A stretch of 64,000 bases of DNA, taken from NCBI RefSeq assembly GCF_963662255.1, contig NC_085051.1, forward strand, positions 54,103,101 to 54,167,100, written 5' to 3'. The notes under the pieces are model-generated. The model did not search any database, was not told where the DNA came from, and was given only the letters and a program-made list of their open reading frames with translations. A program made the translations under genes and the position numbers. This document shows, piece by piece, positions 51,701 through 61,863 of this stretch (within the stretch, counting starts at the first letter, position 1; each line of letters starts with the position of its first letter). Source of the stretch: Cinclus cinclus. Lineage: Eukaryota > Chordata > Aves > Passeriformes > Cinclidae.

Positions 51701-53261
51701 TGAGTTGTTAGCAATTGGAATCTGAACTCCAGCAACTTGGGCATAAAAGCAGAAAGCTATCCTGACAGAATTGGAAACATTTCCAAGCTCTGGAAGACTC
51801 AGAAATCTTAACATCACCTGGATAAGAGATAGGAGCAGGGAAGCACACATCTCCTGTCTGCCCAGTCTGGCTGACAGATGTGTATCCCACCAGTGACTGG
51901 GATACCTGGATAAATACTGTCTCCTGAGTTTGTAACCAGTTCCCTCATCCATAGCAAGTGACAGCAAGCATGGCTTGGCTGCGTACCTGGAAGAATGCCA
52001 GAAAAAACAAGGAGGAAGAGCTTTATAAGAAAACGAGAGCACTGAATCAGTACAAAATTACATCCCATTAGTCTGTGCTTTGAGTGTGCCTGAATAATCA
52101 GTGCCAAAATCGCAGTGCTTTAAAAATCCATTATATGGGAAATACAGCCATTAATCCTAAATTGCAATGAAGTGAAGAAGACTTCAGTCTCTGCTGTGGA
52201 CGCTTGTTCTGAAAGCCCCTAATCTCTGTGAAGTCATGTTTGAGATGCAGTTGCTGTTGCTGGGGAAATAAACATGATGGCACAGGAAGAAAAAAACACT
52301 GTCAAGTGGGGAGGAGGCAAGAGAAGCAGATGAGCCCTGATGAAACAAAGGACTCCTGCTCTCCAAGTGTAGCCTCTAACAAAACAAAAGAGTTGAAAGC
52401 AGAGTGACTGAATACATCTTAGAAAAATTGACTGTGCTTATCTGCGTTACATAGTAGGACATCTGTGAGTCTTTATCTAAATTACACAATCTGAGGCATT
52501 TCACCCATTCAGTGTCTCTAGGCTTCTTAAATGAGAGGGGAGGTTTATCTTCCTCCCATTACAACTGCAAATGTGTTTCTAAATCCTTGTGTATGTATGC
52601 ACTATTATTGACTAACAAATACTACATTGCTTCTCAACCTTCTTACTCAATCTCCTGTGGCTCAGGGAACACTAAAACACAAAGATTATTTTTGCGCTTG
52701 ATATTATAGATAATATCTTTTTCTTTAAGGTTCTCAACTCTCTTGAGGACTCTCCCTCAGGAAAATGCAACTCTTTGACAACTGCTTTGCAACTCAAAAC
52801 CAAAAAGCACTTTTCTTCTGTGCTCTGACCTTTGCTGTAAACATTGCAAAGGGCTTAAGGGAAGGAACAAAACATCAGGAATCCTTCTGTGCAGTACACA
52901 CTCAACCTTCACTTCTGGAAATGAGTCCCACTTTAATCTGAACAGGGACAAACACAAAACCAACTCTCGTCATCAGACCTTGGGACAACAATTCCTGCAG
53001 CTGTGCAGAAATGACATTCTCAGCATGGCAGATCTCTGTCTAAAACTGCTGCTTAGAAGGAAAAGGAATGCCTGCACAAACACTCAGATCTCTACATTCC
53101 TGAGCTCTACTGCAGCCCTGCCTTCATGTCAAAAGCACAAAATACATGTTTCAGTCCTCCTGAAGGGCAGGGCACAATTGCAGGCAAAATATCAGAAACC
53201 TGACATAGGTCTGTGGACAGCAAGAAAGAAAGAGATTAGAAGAAAAAAAAAACAAACTTTT

Positions 53262-53345
53262 ATTCACATTTTTGGCATTTAGACTATATGGTCATTGTAG
53301 GTCCCTTCCAAATGAAATTTTTCTTCTACCCTATCCTATTTAATA
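53262..53345 (+). mobile_element. Short CR1-type 3' tail
   Basis: The phrases TTAGACTATATGGTCATTG and GTAGGTCCCTTCCAAATG are followed by an ATTTTTCTTCTACCCTATCC tail. This is the characteristic end of CR1 elements, with a degenerate ATTCT-type terminal repeat. Only the last 80 bp or so remain. The AT satellite begins some 45 bp downstream. Confidence 0.65.
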
Positions 53346-53392
53346 TTAGTGTAGGCAGTGAGAACACAAAGCAATAATGATGATGATAATAA

Positions 53393-53538
53393 TTAATATA
53401 TAATATATAATATATAATATATAATATATAATATATAATATATAATATATAATATATAATATATAATATATATTATATATTATATATTATATAATATATA
53501 TTATATTATATATATTATATAATATATAATAATAATAT
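53393..53538 (+). repeat. TAATATA heptamer satellite with inverted half
   Basis: The left half is a near-perfect array of the heptamer TAATATA. The right half switches to its reverse complement (TATATTA) and then degenerates to TAA repeats. The switch creates a perfect palindrome at 53446-53493, with 24-bp arms centred between 53469 and 53470. The whole block is pure A and T. Confidence 0.95.
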
Positions 53539-55275
53539 GAAAAACGAAGAATTATTTGGAAGGAGCTTGCTCCACTGAAAAACTTGCTTTTTAGGACCTC
53601 AATCCAGCCAGGGCAACAATTCTCCTGAGCTTCAAAGCCCCATCTTGCAGCTGCTGTGGTATTTCTTTCTTTCCAGCCTTTCACTGTAGGACCAAGCAGC
53701 CAAGCATGGGAATGCTGTTGAATAAAAATGAATTTGCTATCAGCTATTTTTCCCAAACCAAAGAAAAAAAAAAAAAGGCCAGCTGGAGAATAAAAGAGCA
53801 AACAGTGGCTCATGGTGTAACCAAAGAAGAATTTGGTCCATGTGATACAGTTCTATTTACACATTTCTGACATAATTGGCAGTGATTACGCCAAATAGAA
53901 ATGTCAATTCAGACCATCCAACAACAAATTCAGTGATCACAGCCCCTCCAAGAAGGCAGATGGAGAGCCCAGGGAGAGTTCAGTCTGATTTTTTTGTGGG
54001 TGCAAGGTTCCAAAGTGCGAAGCACACTGCAGATACAGGTCTGGGGAAGCAAACCAGCTGCTGCAACCCCCAGCCACACCATGTGTGCACCCGGCTCTGG
54101 ACATACATGCACAGCATGGCTTTATCCCAACAAAGAGCACTTGTGCATTCACTGCATCCACACCCCCGCAGTCGTATCTGCCTTGGTCAAAAAGGATTTT
54201 GGTGAAAATGAGGGCCATTTACACAGAGTTTCATTTTTTTTCTCTTTGACTTGTCTTTTCTGAGCTTTGCCCCTCATTTCTAATGATGATGAGAACCCTT
54301 ATGTACCAGCAGTTATAACTTGTCTTCCATAAGCTATTTTTACATCCGTGTGTACCGTCCTTCTATATCCAAGGAGGACTGACAAGTATCAAGCATTAGA
54401 GTAAGAATAAATAGAGCAGTGAGGCATGGAGGGGAGGCAGAAGAGCTCCCTTGCTCTTCTCCCTGTCTCTGATCTGCCTCAAGAACACGGTCACCATGAG
54501 CTGCAGGTCTCCTGTGTGTGACCCAGCTCCCCCGTGGTCACACTCTCTACTACCCCATGCTCCTACAGACAGACCTGATAAGTGGATTAAGGGATCTGCT
54601 GCCCAATTACCCCAGCACTCAGTCACCATGTGGGACAGAAGCCACAAACCTGATGCTGAAAATGTCTGAAATGAGGCAGCAGGAGGGGAAGCCCCACAGG
54701 ACACATCAAGGCATCCTACCTGTCTGACTTTGCCATATGGCAAACCCTGGCAGGGCTGCTCCAGAATACAAAGGCAGAAGACAAAGACAAAGAAAAACGT
54801 TCTCGAGCAGGAAAGATCTTGGTTCCCCGTTCTTCTTCATGGAAGAACAATGGAAAAAAGGCTAAAGCAAGAACAGCAGCAGCAGTCAAAGAAAATTATT
54901 TCCTAAAAACGAATAGTTCTTTCAAAAACAGTCCTGTACCCTCAAGTGAAAGACTGCAGGGGACACATCCATTTTTTCCCACTGTGTAGATTTGTAAAGC
55001 TAAATATGTACCACCTGAGTATTGCATAAGATACCAATTAGAAACATTTGTTTTGGGCAAAAGAAAAACGATGAGCCACTCTGGTTAACTGCTGTCTCTG
55101 AGAGAGGCAGTCTTTTTCCATTTGTCTTCTCTTCCACTAAAAACGGAGGAGTGTTTTACGAGCAAACAGTGAAAGCTCAGATCTCATTTTCCAATCTGAA
55201 GTCTCAGAAGTACTCAGCCCTGTGTTCTTACCCTGTAACTATCCTCCAGTCACCTGTAATCACACTCAGTGGTCT

Positions 55276-55305
55276 CAGTTCAGCTCTCAGTTCAGTTCAG
55301 TTCAG
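55276..55305 (+). repeat. Short CAGTT/TCAGTTCAG array
   Basis: A few copies of a TCAGT/CAGTT pentamer-like unit. Confidence 0.75.
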
Positions 55306-55756
55306 TGACTTGCAGCAGCCCTTTGCAAAACACTTTATCTGTTAATTCCCCCTCCATGCTTTTCCCTGCCAGGCAAAGCAGAGTGGCTCTGCCTGAAATC
55401 AGAACGGACTCTTGCCCCTAACGCCTATAGGAGACAGCACTTCTGACCCACAAAAGGAAACACTTTTCCACCAAATTCTCTCAACTTGGCTGTTAATATT
55501 TAGCTTAACTCCGCTGTTTCTTTTCTTATCTCTAGAGCTGATGTGTTTTACTAATGGAATAGACATCCTTCCCTTCTTCTGGGTTGGGTGGCCCACTGTG
55601 CCCATCAATCTGAAGAACCGTGAGATGCTAAACTTGTACTGATTCTAGTTTTAGGCTGCATATGACTAGATGTTTACATGGTGATGCACTCAAAATGTGT
55701 GCAAAACGCTCAAATATTAGCTTTACTAGCTCAGTGCAAAGTACAAGATTCAAACA

Positions 55757-55935
55757 CTAGAACAGGCTATCCCGGGAAGCGCCTGGGTCACCATCCCTGG
55801 AGGTATTTAAAAGACATATCGATGTGGCACTCGGGGGATGTGCTTTAGTGGCGGGCTTGACAGTGATGGGTTAACGCTTTGGCTCGGTGATCTTAAAGGT
55901 ATTTTCCAGCCTGATCGATGTCATGATTCTATGCT
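55757..55935 (+). mobile_element. CR1 LINE 3' end, sense
   Basis: ACTAGAACAGGCTATCCCGG is followed by GGGTCACCATCCCTGGAGG, TATTTAAAAGACATATCGATG, TGGCACTCGGGG, a GGTGATCTTAAAGGTATTTT segment, and a CATGATTCTATG terminus. This is a CR1 tail in sense orientation that ends 25 bp before the rise into the CpG island. It retains several CpGs, which may reflect the hypomethylated neighbourhood. It is 5'-truncated with no usable frame. Confidence 0.92.
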
Positions 55936-56469
55936 AAAAGTGAAGCACTACATTGCAGAGACCAGGGTGCCGGGTGCCTAGAGGTGGGTGCAGGATCCCT
56001 TGGGTCTCTGACCGCCTGGGCAGCGCGTCCCCAGCTTTCGCGACTCCCCCCTCAGCTCCCAGCCTCGGGATGCGGATCCAAACCCTAGGGCTCGGCTGAG
56101 AGGGTCCCCGCGCTGGGCAGGGGCTGCACCCGCTCACACCGGGGCAGCTCAGGCTGTCAGACGGCAGCGCTGGTCTCTAGGATGCCCACGGGACACAGCA
56201 GGAAGGGGCACGCTGGGGACCCCTCCGGGATGGGCAGGACCCCTCTGCAGACAGGGGCACGCAGCACTGGCTCCGCGGAGAGCTCTTCCCGCGGGGACGA
56301 TCGATCTGTCTGCCAGGGGGAGACCAGGACACGGCAGCGGGGCTGCCAACCGAACACAGCCGGCACCACACCGGCGGAGCCCCCGGCCCGGGAGGAGACG
56401 AAGTTCCCCGGCGGGGCCGGTCCGGACCCCCCGCCCCGCCCGCGCCCCGCCCCGGAACCGGGCGCGGCT

Positions 56470-56556
56470 CCCGCGGGCGGGCAGAGCCCGGCGGCTGCGG
56501 AGGGTCCCTGCCGGAGAGGGTCCCTGCCAGCGAGGGTCGCTGCTGTCGCCGCCGCG
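56470..56556 (+). other. Probable first exon ending at splice donor
   Basis: The block ends GCCGCCGCG followed by GTAAGA at 56557-56562, a good donor match. It lies directly downstream of the GC boxes. Upstream of the donor are three near-copies of GAGGGTCCCTGCC at 16-bp spacing (56500, 56516 and, diverged, 56532). No ATG lies between the GC boxes and the donor, so the exon is probably untranslated. A longer plus frame from 56182 does run open through the donor in phase 0, so a coding exon starting further upstream is not excluded. The start coordinate is an estimate. Confidence 0.45.
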
Positions 56557-56799
56557 GTAAGACCGAGCTCCGCCCGGGGTGATCGCGGGAACGGGGTCCT
56601 CTGTGTCGGGACAAGTTGGGTTAAACCCTCTCCCGGCTCTGCAGCCCGGCTGGGCATCCCCGCGGCCGGCCGTGCCCCGCTCCCGGCCGGTGAGACGGGG
56701 CGGGTGTCCGCGGAGGAAGAGGCTCCCCGGGCCGTAGCTCGGCGGGCGGCTGGAGGCTGCGGGAGGGATGGCTGAGCGCAGGGGATGGAGGCGCGACAG

Positions 56800-57150
56800 C
56801 AGCGGGGGGGTGTAGGTGGGACCCGGTTTGGGCTGCAGGTGCGGCAGCACCGCTGGGACGGGGCCCCCGCTGCGCTTTGGCGGTACGCGGGAGAGCTGGG
56901 AGCCCGTCCGGGATGCAGCTGCAGCAGGGCGGTGTAGGTGGGATGAAGTCCGGACTGCAGGAGCGACAGGAGCGCGCAGGTGGGAGCTGGTCCGGACCGC
57001 AGCCGCGAACACGCCGCGTAAGGGCTGCGGGTGGTTTGGATTGGCGGTGCTGGATGTAATTTGGATGGCAGACGGTGTTCAGGTGTGACGTGGTCCCGAT
57101 TGCACGTGTTGGTGCGACGTGGTGCAGGTTGCAGGTGTGATGTGGTCCTG
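56800..57150 (+). repeat. Degenerate ~40-bp tandem repeat in CpG island
   Basis: Phrases such as GTGTAGGTGGGA (56810, 56932), GCAGGTGGGAGCTGG (56976), GCAGGTGTGATGTGGTCC and GGACTGCAGGAGCGACAGG recur at roughly 40-bp spacing, or multiples of it, with substantial divergence. On the minus strand they give recurring RTSSHL/HTCNL-like peptide phrases, which account for the long antisense frames. It lies in the presumed first intron, just after the donor. Confidence 0.7.
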
Positions 57151-57809
57151 TTGTGCCTGGGGCTGGCAGAGCATCTCCCGGCATGGAGTGGCTGGATGGT
57201 GTGCCTGCGTCTGGGCCGGGCCACTCTCAGGCTTTTATTTTGACAGATTCTGTTATCCAGTGGTTTTCAGACAAGGTCTCCCAAGTCCTGCCCAGTTTTC
57301 CCACATAGTTCTCTCCAGCTTCATCCTCCCTTTTGCTCAATAACTCTGCAGTGATTCAATGCCTTCTTGCAACATCAGTATACAGAGCTGAATTCCAGAG
57401 CCCGTGGGCGGGGAAGCAGTGCTCAGACACACTGGTCTTGGGAGAAATTCCCCAAAACGGTGCTTGTTGTCGTCTCTCCCTGTACTAGATCAACACTGTA
57501 AACTGTATGTTCTTTTTGGGGATTCTTAAGACTGAAGAATTTCTCCGGGCAAACACAGTGCAAAACACCTCAGGCTCCCTGGTAGACTGCAAGGAAACTT
57601 CTGGCTTAAGTTAGTTGAAAAGGAAAGTTGGAGTCAGCAGAGTTGCAGTAAGGTTGCCATCATCCTACTGAACTTGCTCAGAATTTGGGCTGTCTGGCCA
57701 CTAATCTCATTTCTCTTCCATCGATTTAAGCTTATTTTTCCACTAAACAGAGGCTGCCAAAACTAGCAGGCAGGGGGGAGGGGATCGCAGGAATCTCTGA
57801 GGATACGAG

Positions 57810-57822
57810 TTTTTTTTTTTTT
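57810..57822. repeat. Poly(T) tract
   Basis: A run of about 13 T. Confidence 0.9.
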
Positions 57823-58250
57823 GTCCTGTTATAAGTTAATAATTCTATTCTAGGCTGTCATCCAAAAATATCGCTGAAAAATGCAAGCAGTGTGCAAGAC
57901 CCATTGTATAAATGATAATCTAAATGTAGGACAGGAAGAGACCTGGCAGGTCAGCAGATCTAAACACAGAATGATATTATGCCTTATTGCACACAACTGT
58001 AATTCGTTTGTTGCCAGCCTTCTGGGAAGGGGAAACTTCACAGCTTTATTGACGTGGTATTACAATTCTTTCTCCAATGTATGTCTTTCTCTTACTTTGT
58101 ATTTGCACTATGGCTGCTTGGTTCTCACCGACTGGTGCTTTTCTCTTATCAGTGCAGAAATAGGAGTTGCATGCTTTTCTCCTTACTGTGCAATGCCAAA
58201 CAAGCTACAACTTGCTGTCTGCTTCCTGAAGCAGGCTCCAGCTTCTGCAG

Positions 58251-58381
58251 ATCCCTGGCTGTTGTGAGCTGGGCTTCTTAATCTCCAACTTTTCTGTGGA
58301 TGAGCAGAGTTGCAAGGCTCAGAGGTCTGTCCTGTGCCTCTCGTGCTTTGACAGCTCACCTAGAAATAAATCCCTCACCAG
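58251..58381 (+). other. Candidate internal exon (phase 0 to 2)
   Basis: A pyrimidine-containing acceptor ending CTTCTGCAG precedes it, and the donor CAG|GTAGGT follows it. One frame is open throughout (43 codons plus 2 bases). The predicted peptide begins IPGCCELGF and ends RNKSLT, and has a CC...C...C..C cysteine pattern. Its end phase fits the next candidate exon. I do not recognise the protein. A single open frame of this length between decoy splice sites can arise by chance, so the call rests mainly on the phase agreement with the next two exons. Confidence 0.22.
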
Positions 58382-60491
58382 GTAGGTGCTGCAATTAACC
58401 TCCTCCTCAGGTTCCTCCTGTCCTGTGATGGGGGTGGGAAGCTAGGATTTTCTTCTCCAGGTGTCCATATGACTTTTGTTTTCTGCTGTCAGCTCTCATC
58501 ATATCCCAGTCATTTTATTAATCCCATTTTTATTGCATATCCCCATGTTCTGTGCTGGTTCAGTATTCCTTCAGCTTTTTCCCACTTGGTCTGTCATGAA
58601 GGGAGTTAAGTAGGATGGAGCCTCCCTCACTTGCAGTAATGGCCTCTGCTAGACTCAGACTGACCCCTTCCATTTCACTGTCTGGTCCTTCTAGGTCTGT
58701 ACTCTATTTATTGCAAATTTTTATATTTTGTTTGCAAACTTCTGATTTCACTGGACTGCATAGCAAGTAGCTTCAAATGTGTTGTAAGATGAACTTTATC
58801 CCTTGTGTGCCAGGTGTGCTGGATAATTTTCCCGGAGTAGCTGAGCAGAAAACTTTTCTTACCAAAGCAAGCTAAGTTGCATTTTGTCTTCTTTCCACCT
58901 GTTTCACTTCCACGGCATCAATTATTAGATGTGGGGCTTTTCTGCAGTGATTATTCTGTTGACAAGGGATGTTTAATCCCACCATTGTCCTGTAACCAGC
59001 CGTGAGTAGAAGATGGGTGTAATTCAGCAGTGGGTAGTAGCACAATGCTGCAGTTTGGGCAGTGAACAACATTCATCGAGCTGAAACAGCTGAAGGGACT
59101 TCAGACAAACTCAGTGCTCATATCTGAGCTCAGGTTAAGCTCCCACTTGAATATCCTTGCTCGTAATATTTGTGGTAGGGTCTATCAATAATGATTCAGA
59201 GAAAATACCACTGAATCAACAAAGTCAGGTCATGGGGTCACACAGTGACACTGAACAAATCCAGCTCTGCTCAGTCTGCAGTTGGTAGGTGCAGATCATA
59301 CAGAAGGAATTATCCCTGCTACATTCATTACCATTGTGCATTGCTTTTTATATATCTAGGTGAAAAATACCTAAATATTTTGGAGAAGGTAGACATAGCC
59401 GTGCAGCATGATACCCCTCGTGTTCAGTGCATGACTACCTGTTTCTGACCTAATATATTATAATCCCTTTGGCATTATCCACCAAGCTCAAATTTATTCC
59501 AGAGTTTCTCAGCATAGTCTGTGCAGCAGTTTATCATACTGTATTCATGAACTTGATCTTGCAGAGGCTGCCTTCATCTCTCAGTGGCCAGAAAAAGCGC
59601 TGAGAGAGCCAAGCACCGCAACAGAGTGGGCAAACAGTCTGTATTTTAATTTTGCTGAGATTTCTCCAGTCCTGTGCTGTCAACCAAAATGCTAAGAATA
59701 AATTTGGGGAAGGAAACAAGTCACATCAAATTTTGAGCCTTGACTGTCTCCTTCTAACAAGGAGCAGCTTCATGCTTACAGATCTGGTCTGGGGCTGTCA
59801 CACCACTCCAGTGTTTCCAGTTCTGCAGGCATGCTTTAAGGACTGAAGAGAAGCACAAATTGGGAATGCTTAAAAAAAGCACTTGGGTGACTTTTCAGTG
59901 CCTCTTGGATTCTTTGTCAAGGACAAGTATCCTCTGGCTCCTTTTAGTTAGGAAAAAAAAAAAGTAATGAGTAACAGCCAAGCTTTATGATTGCTCCCAG
60001 ATAATGTCAGTGGTAGATGAGCTGATTTTATGAAACTGAATATGGACGAAAATAGGGTGTGGGGTTCAAGCATGAGCCCCTGAGTCATAGCCTGGCATCT
60101 ACAGGAGTGCCCAAAATTAAAAGTAAGTGATTATGTGATGTGGCAGACAGATGAACATTTGTTGCTGCTTTGTCAGCCAGCCTTTCACATCTGCAGAAAG
60201 CATCAGGAGAGCATCTAGCAGCATGGTGGGTTTTCTGTAATGTAATGAACACGTATTGTTCACGGATTCAGCTGTTTCTACTATTTTAATACCTGAGCTG
60301 ACATTTCAGAGTGCTGGGAATGCTGGAGCCACAGATCAATGAGAATCTTAAGCAAGCAAAAGTGTTTGCAAAAAGCTCTGTAGCTTTTGATGGTGTATTT
60401 CAAGGTCTCTGACAAAACTGTCTGAGCTGATAAAGGACAGCAGACAAAGCTAGAAAAGACTGAGAGACAGTGGATGAAGTTCTCATTCCAG

Positions 60492-60628
60492 CATTGGAGT
60501 CACTCAGCTGATTCCAAAATGTTTAAGGACCCTAGAAGAAATGGCTCACTTCAGAAGGGACATTGCTCCAGCACTATGTCCAGTGTCACAAGTACAAACA
60601 GATGAAGAGCTGCCAAATGCTGTAGCTG
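60492..60628 (+). other. Candidate exon with Kozak ATG (phase 2 to 1)
   Basis: The acceptor TTCTCATTCCAG ends at 60491 and the donor CTG|GTAAGG starts at 60629. One frame is open across all 137 bp. An ATG at 60541 in the context GAAGAAATGG (purine at -3, G at +4) would be a strong start if the upstream exons are untranslated. The peptide from it starts MAHFRRDIAP and ends DEELPNAVA, with one base carried over. It lies 3.9 kb downstream of the CpG-island donor. No family is recognised. Confidence 0.28.
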
Positions 60629-61804
60629 GTAAGGCCTGATGTTGAACTTGGCATGGTTGTAGTAATTATCACCAGGTGGTGCTACTTGGCATTGACTTCC
60701 CACTTGTTTTTTTACCAGGACCATTATTCAGCTGGGGTGTGAACAGTATTAATTTTTTGTGGGATGTTTGAGGGCAGAGGAGGGATTTGTTCTTTGCATT
60801 GCTGCTCCATTAGAGCAGGTGTCCTCAGTCACTCCGTGGTGTTGAGAGGACTTCCCCAAAAGGTACAAAAGGAAAGTTTCAGCTGATGGGTTGCATTGCT
60901 GCTCACAGAGTACCTAGAGGCTCTCTGACTCTGATTTCACCCCAAACCCAACTTGAAAAGCCTTCTGTTGCCTCTGCTGCTCCCAAGCTGATGGCTGATG
61001 CTAACATAGGACATCACTAGTGGCAGCTGGCCACCTTGGAACTATGTGGTTCTCCACTTTTGCAGATGGGAAAGCTGAGTCACATTTTAACAACCGAGGA
61101 CATCAGAGGAATTTGGAGATCACTCCAGGAAAGTGTGGGAAAGGAGGCATACCATAAAACCTCTATATTTAGTTGTACATTAAAATGGAAAATGTTGGTG
61201 CTTTTGCCGTTGCAGAGATCAAACTGTCTGCTCTGCGCAGGGAACCATGGCCACCTGTCCCACCCCTTTCCTGTGTTCCCCAGGGAGAGGGACATTCCAT
61301 CGCCTCTGTGCCAGGGACTGCAAGGCGAACCCTTGGCTTGCAGGAGGCACAGCCTCTCCCCTGCATACCCTGGCTGGCAGAGGGGATGAAGGGAGGGAAG
61401 CAGCAGTAGCCCCCAGGTCAACAGCAGAACCCCTCTCCTCTTTCCAGATCAATGAGTGAGGTTGGCATCATCTTGATTTATTGATTTATTTATAATTTTG
61501 GTCAGCAGCTCTGCTTTTCTCAGTGCAGCTGAGGCATAATTGTGTTATGCTCTGCTCCATGGGTTAAATTGCATTCTTTTTAATGAGGCAGCTATCTCCA
61601 CACTGCTTCTGTTCTGCTGGTTTCCCCTTTCTGGGAGCATCTGCTCTTCGCCTGTCCTGCTTTTCTCTTAAGTCATTGCTGAGCATTGGCTGGAAGCAGT
61701 GAGCTAAGCATTAGCTTTATTTTCTGACAGAGGCCCTGTTGGAAACAGACGTTCCCATAGTACACAGCAGCAGCTTTTTGTGAGCAGTGCTTTTCTTCCC
61801 GCAG

Positions 61805-61863
61805 TTTACCAAGAAGTCAAACTGTGGCAAATCAGTTCATCCCACCCTCTGGCCCAGATCAAG
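61805..61863 (+). other. Candidate exon (phase 1 to 0)
   Basis: It is preceded by an excellent acceptor, GCTTTTCTTCCCGCAG, and followed by the donor AAG|GTACTT. With the single base carried from the 60492-60628 exon it reads V, then YQEVKLWQ through AQIK without a stop, and ends in phase 0. This frame is open in the genomic sequence beyond both ends as well. The phase match with the previous exon is the main support. The next exon, if any, was not convincingly found; 62137-62181 is a weak option with good splice-like borders. Confidence 0.28.

Larger units (their letters stand above)
55960..57240. promoter_or_regulatory. CpG island with GC-box promoter
   Basis: This is the only strongly GC-rich, CpG-dense block in the window. 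It contains clustered Sp1-type GC boxes: CCGCCCCGCCC and GCCCCGCCCC at about 56430-56454, and GGGCGGGC at about 56475-56482. No TATA box is visible. A strong plus-strand splice donor follows within about 100 bp. Together these indicate a TATA-less promoter with transcription starting around 56460-56500 and running rightwards. Islands of this type often fire in both directions, so an antisense non-coding transcript is possible. The long minus-strand frames here (56157-57224 and 56149-57012) are explained by GC richness and by a tandem repeat at 56800-57150. Confidence 0.75.

Noticed and set aside
56149..57224. Antisense open frames of 287 and 355 codons in the CpG island
   Set aside because: Stop codons are rare in GC-rich DNA and part of the peptide repeats follow the underlying degenerate tandem repeat. 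No domain was recognised.
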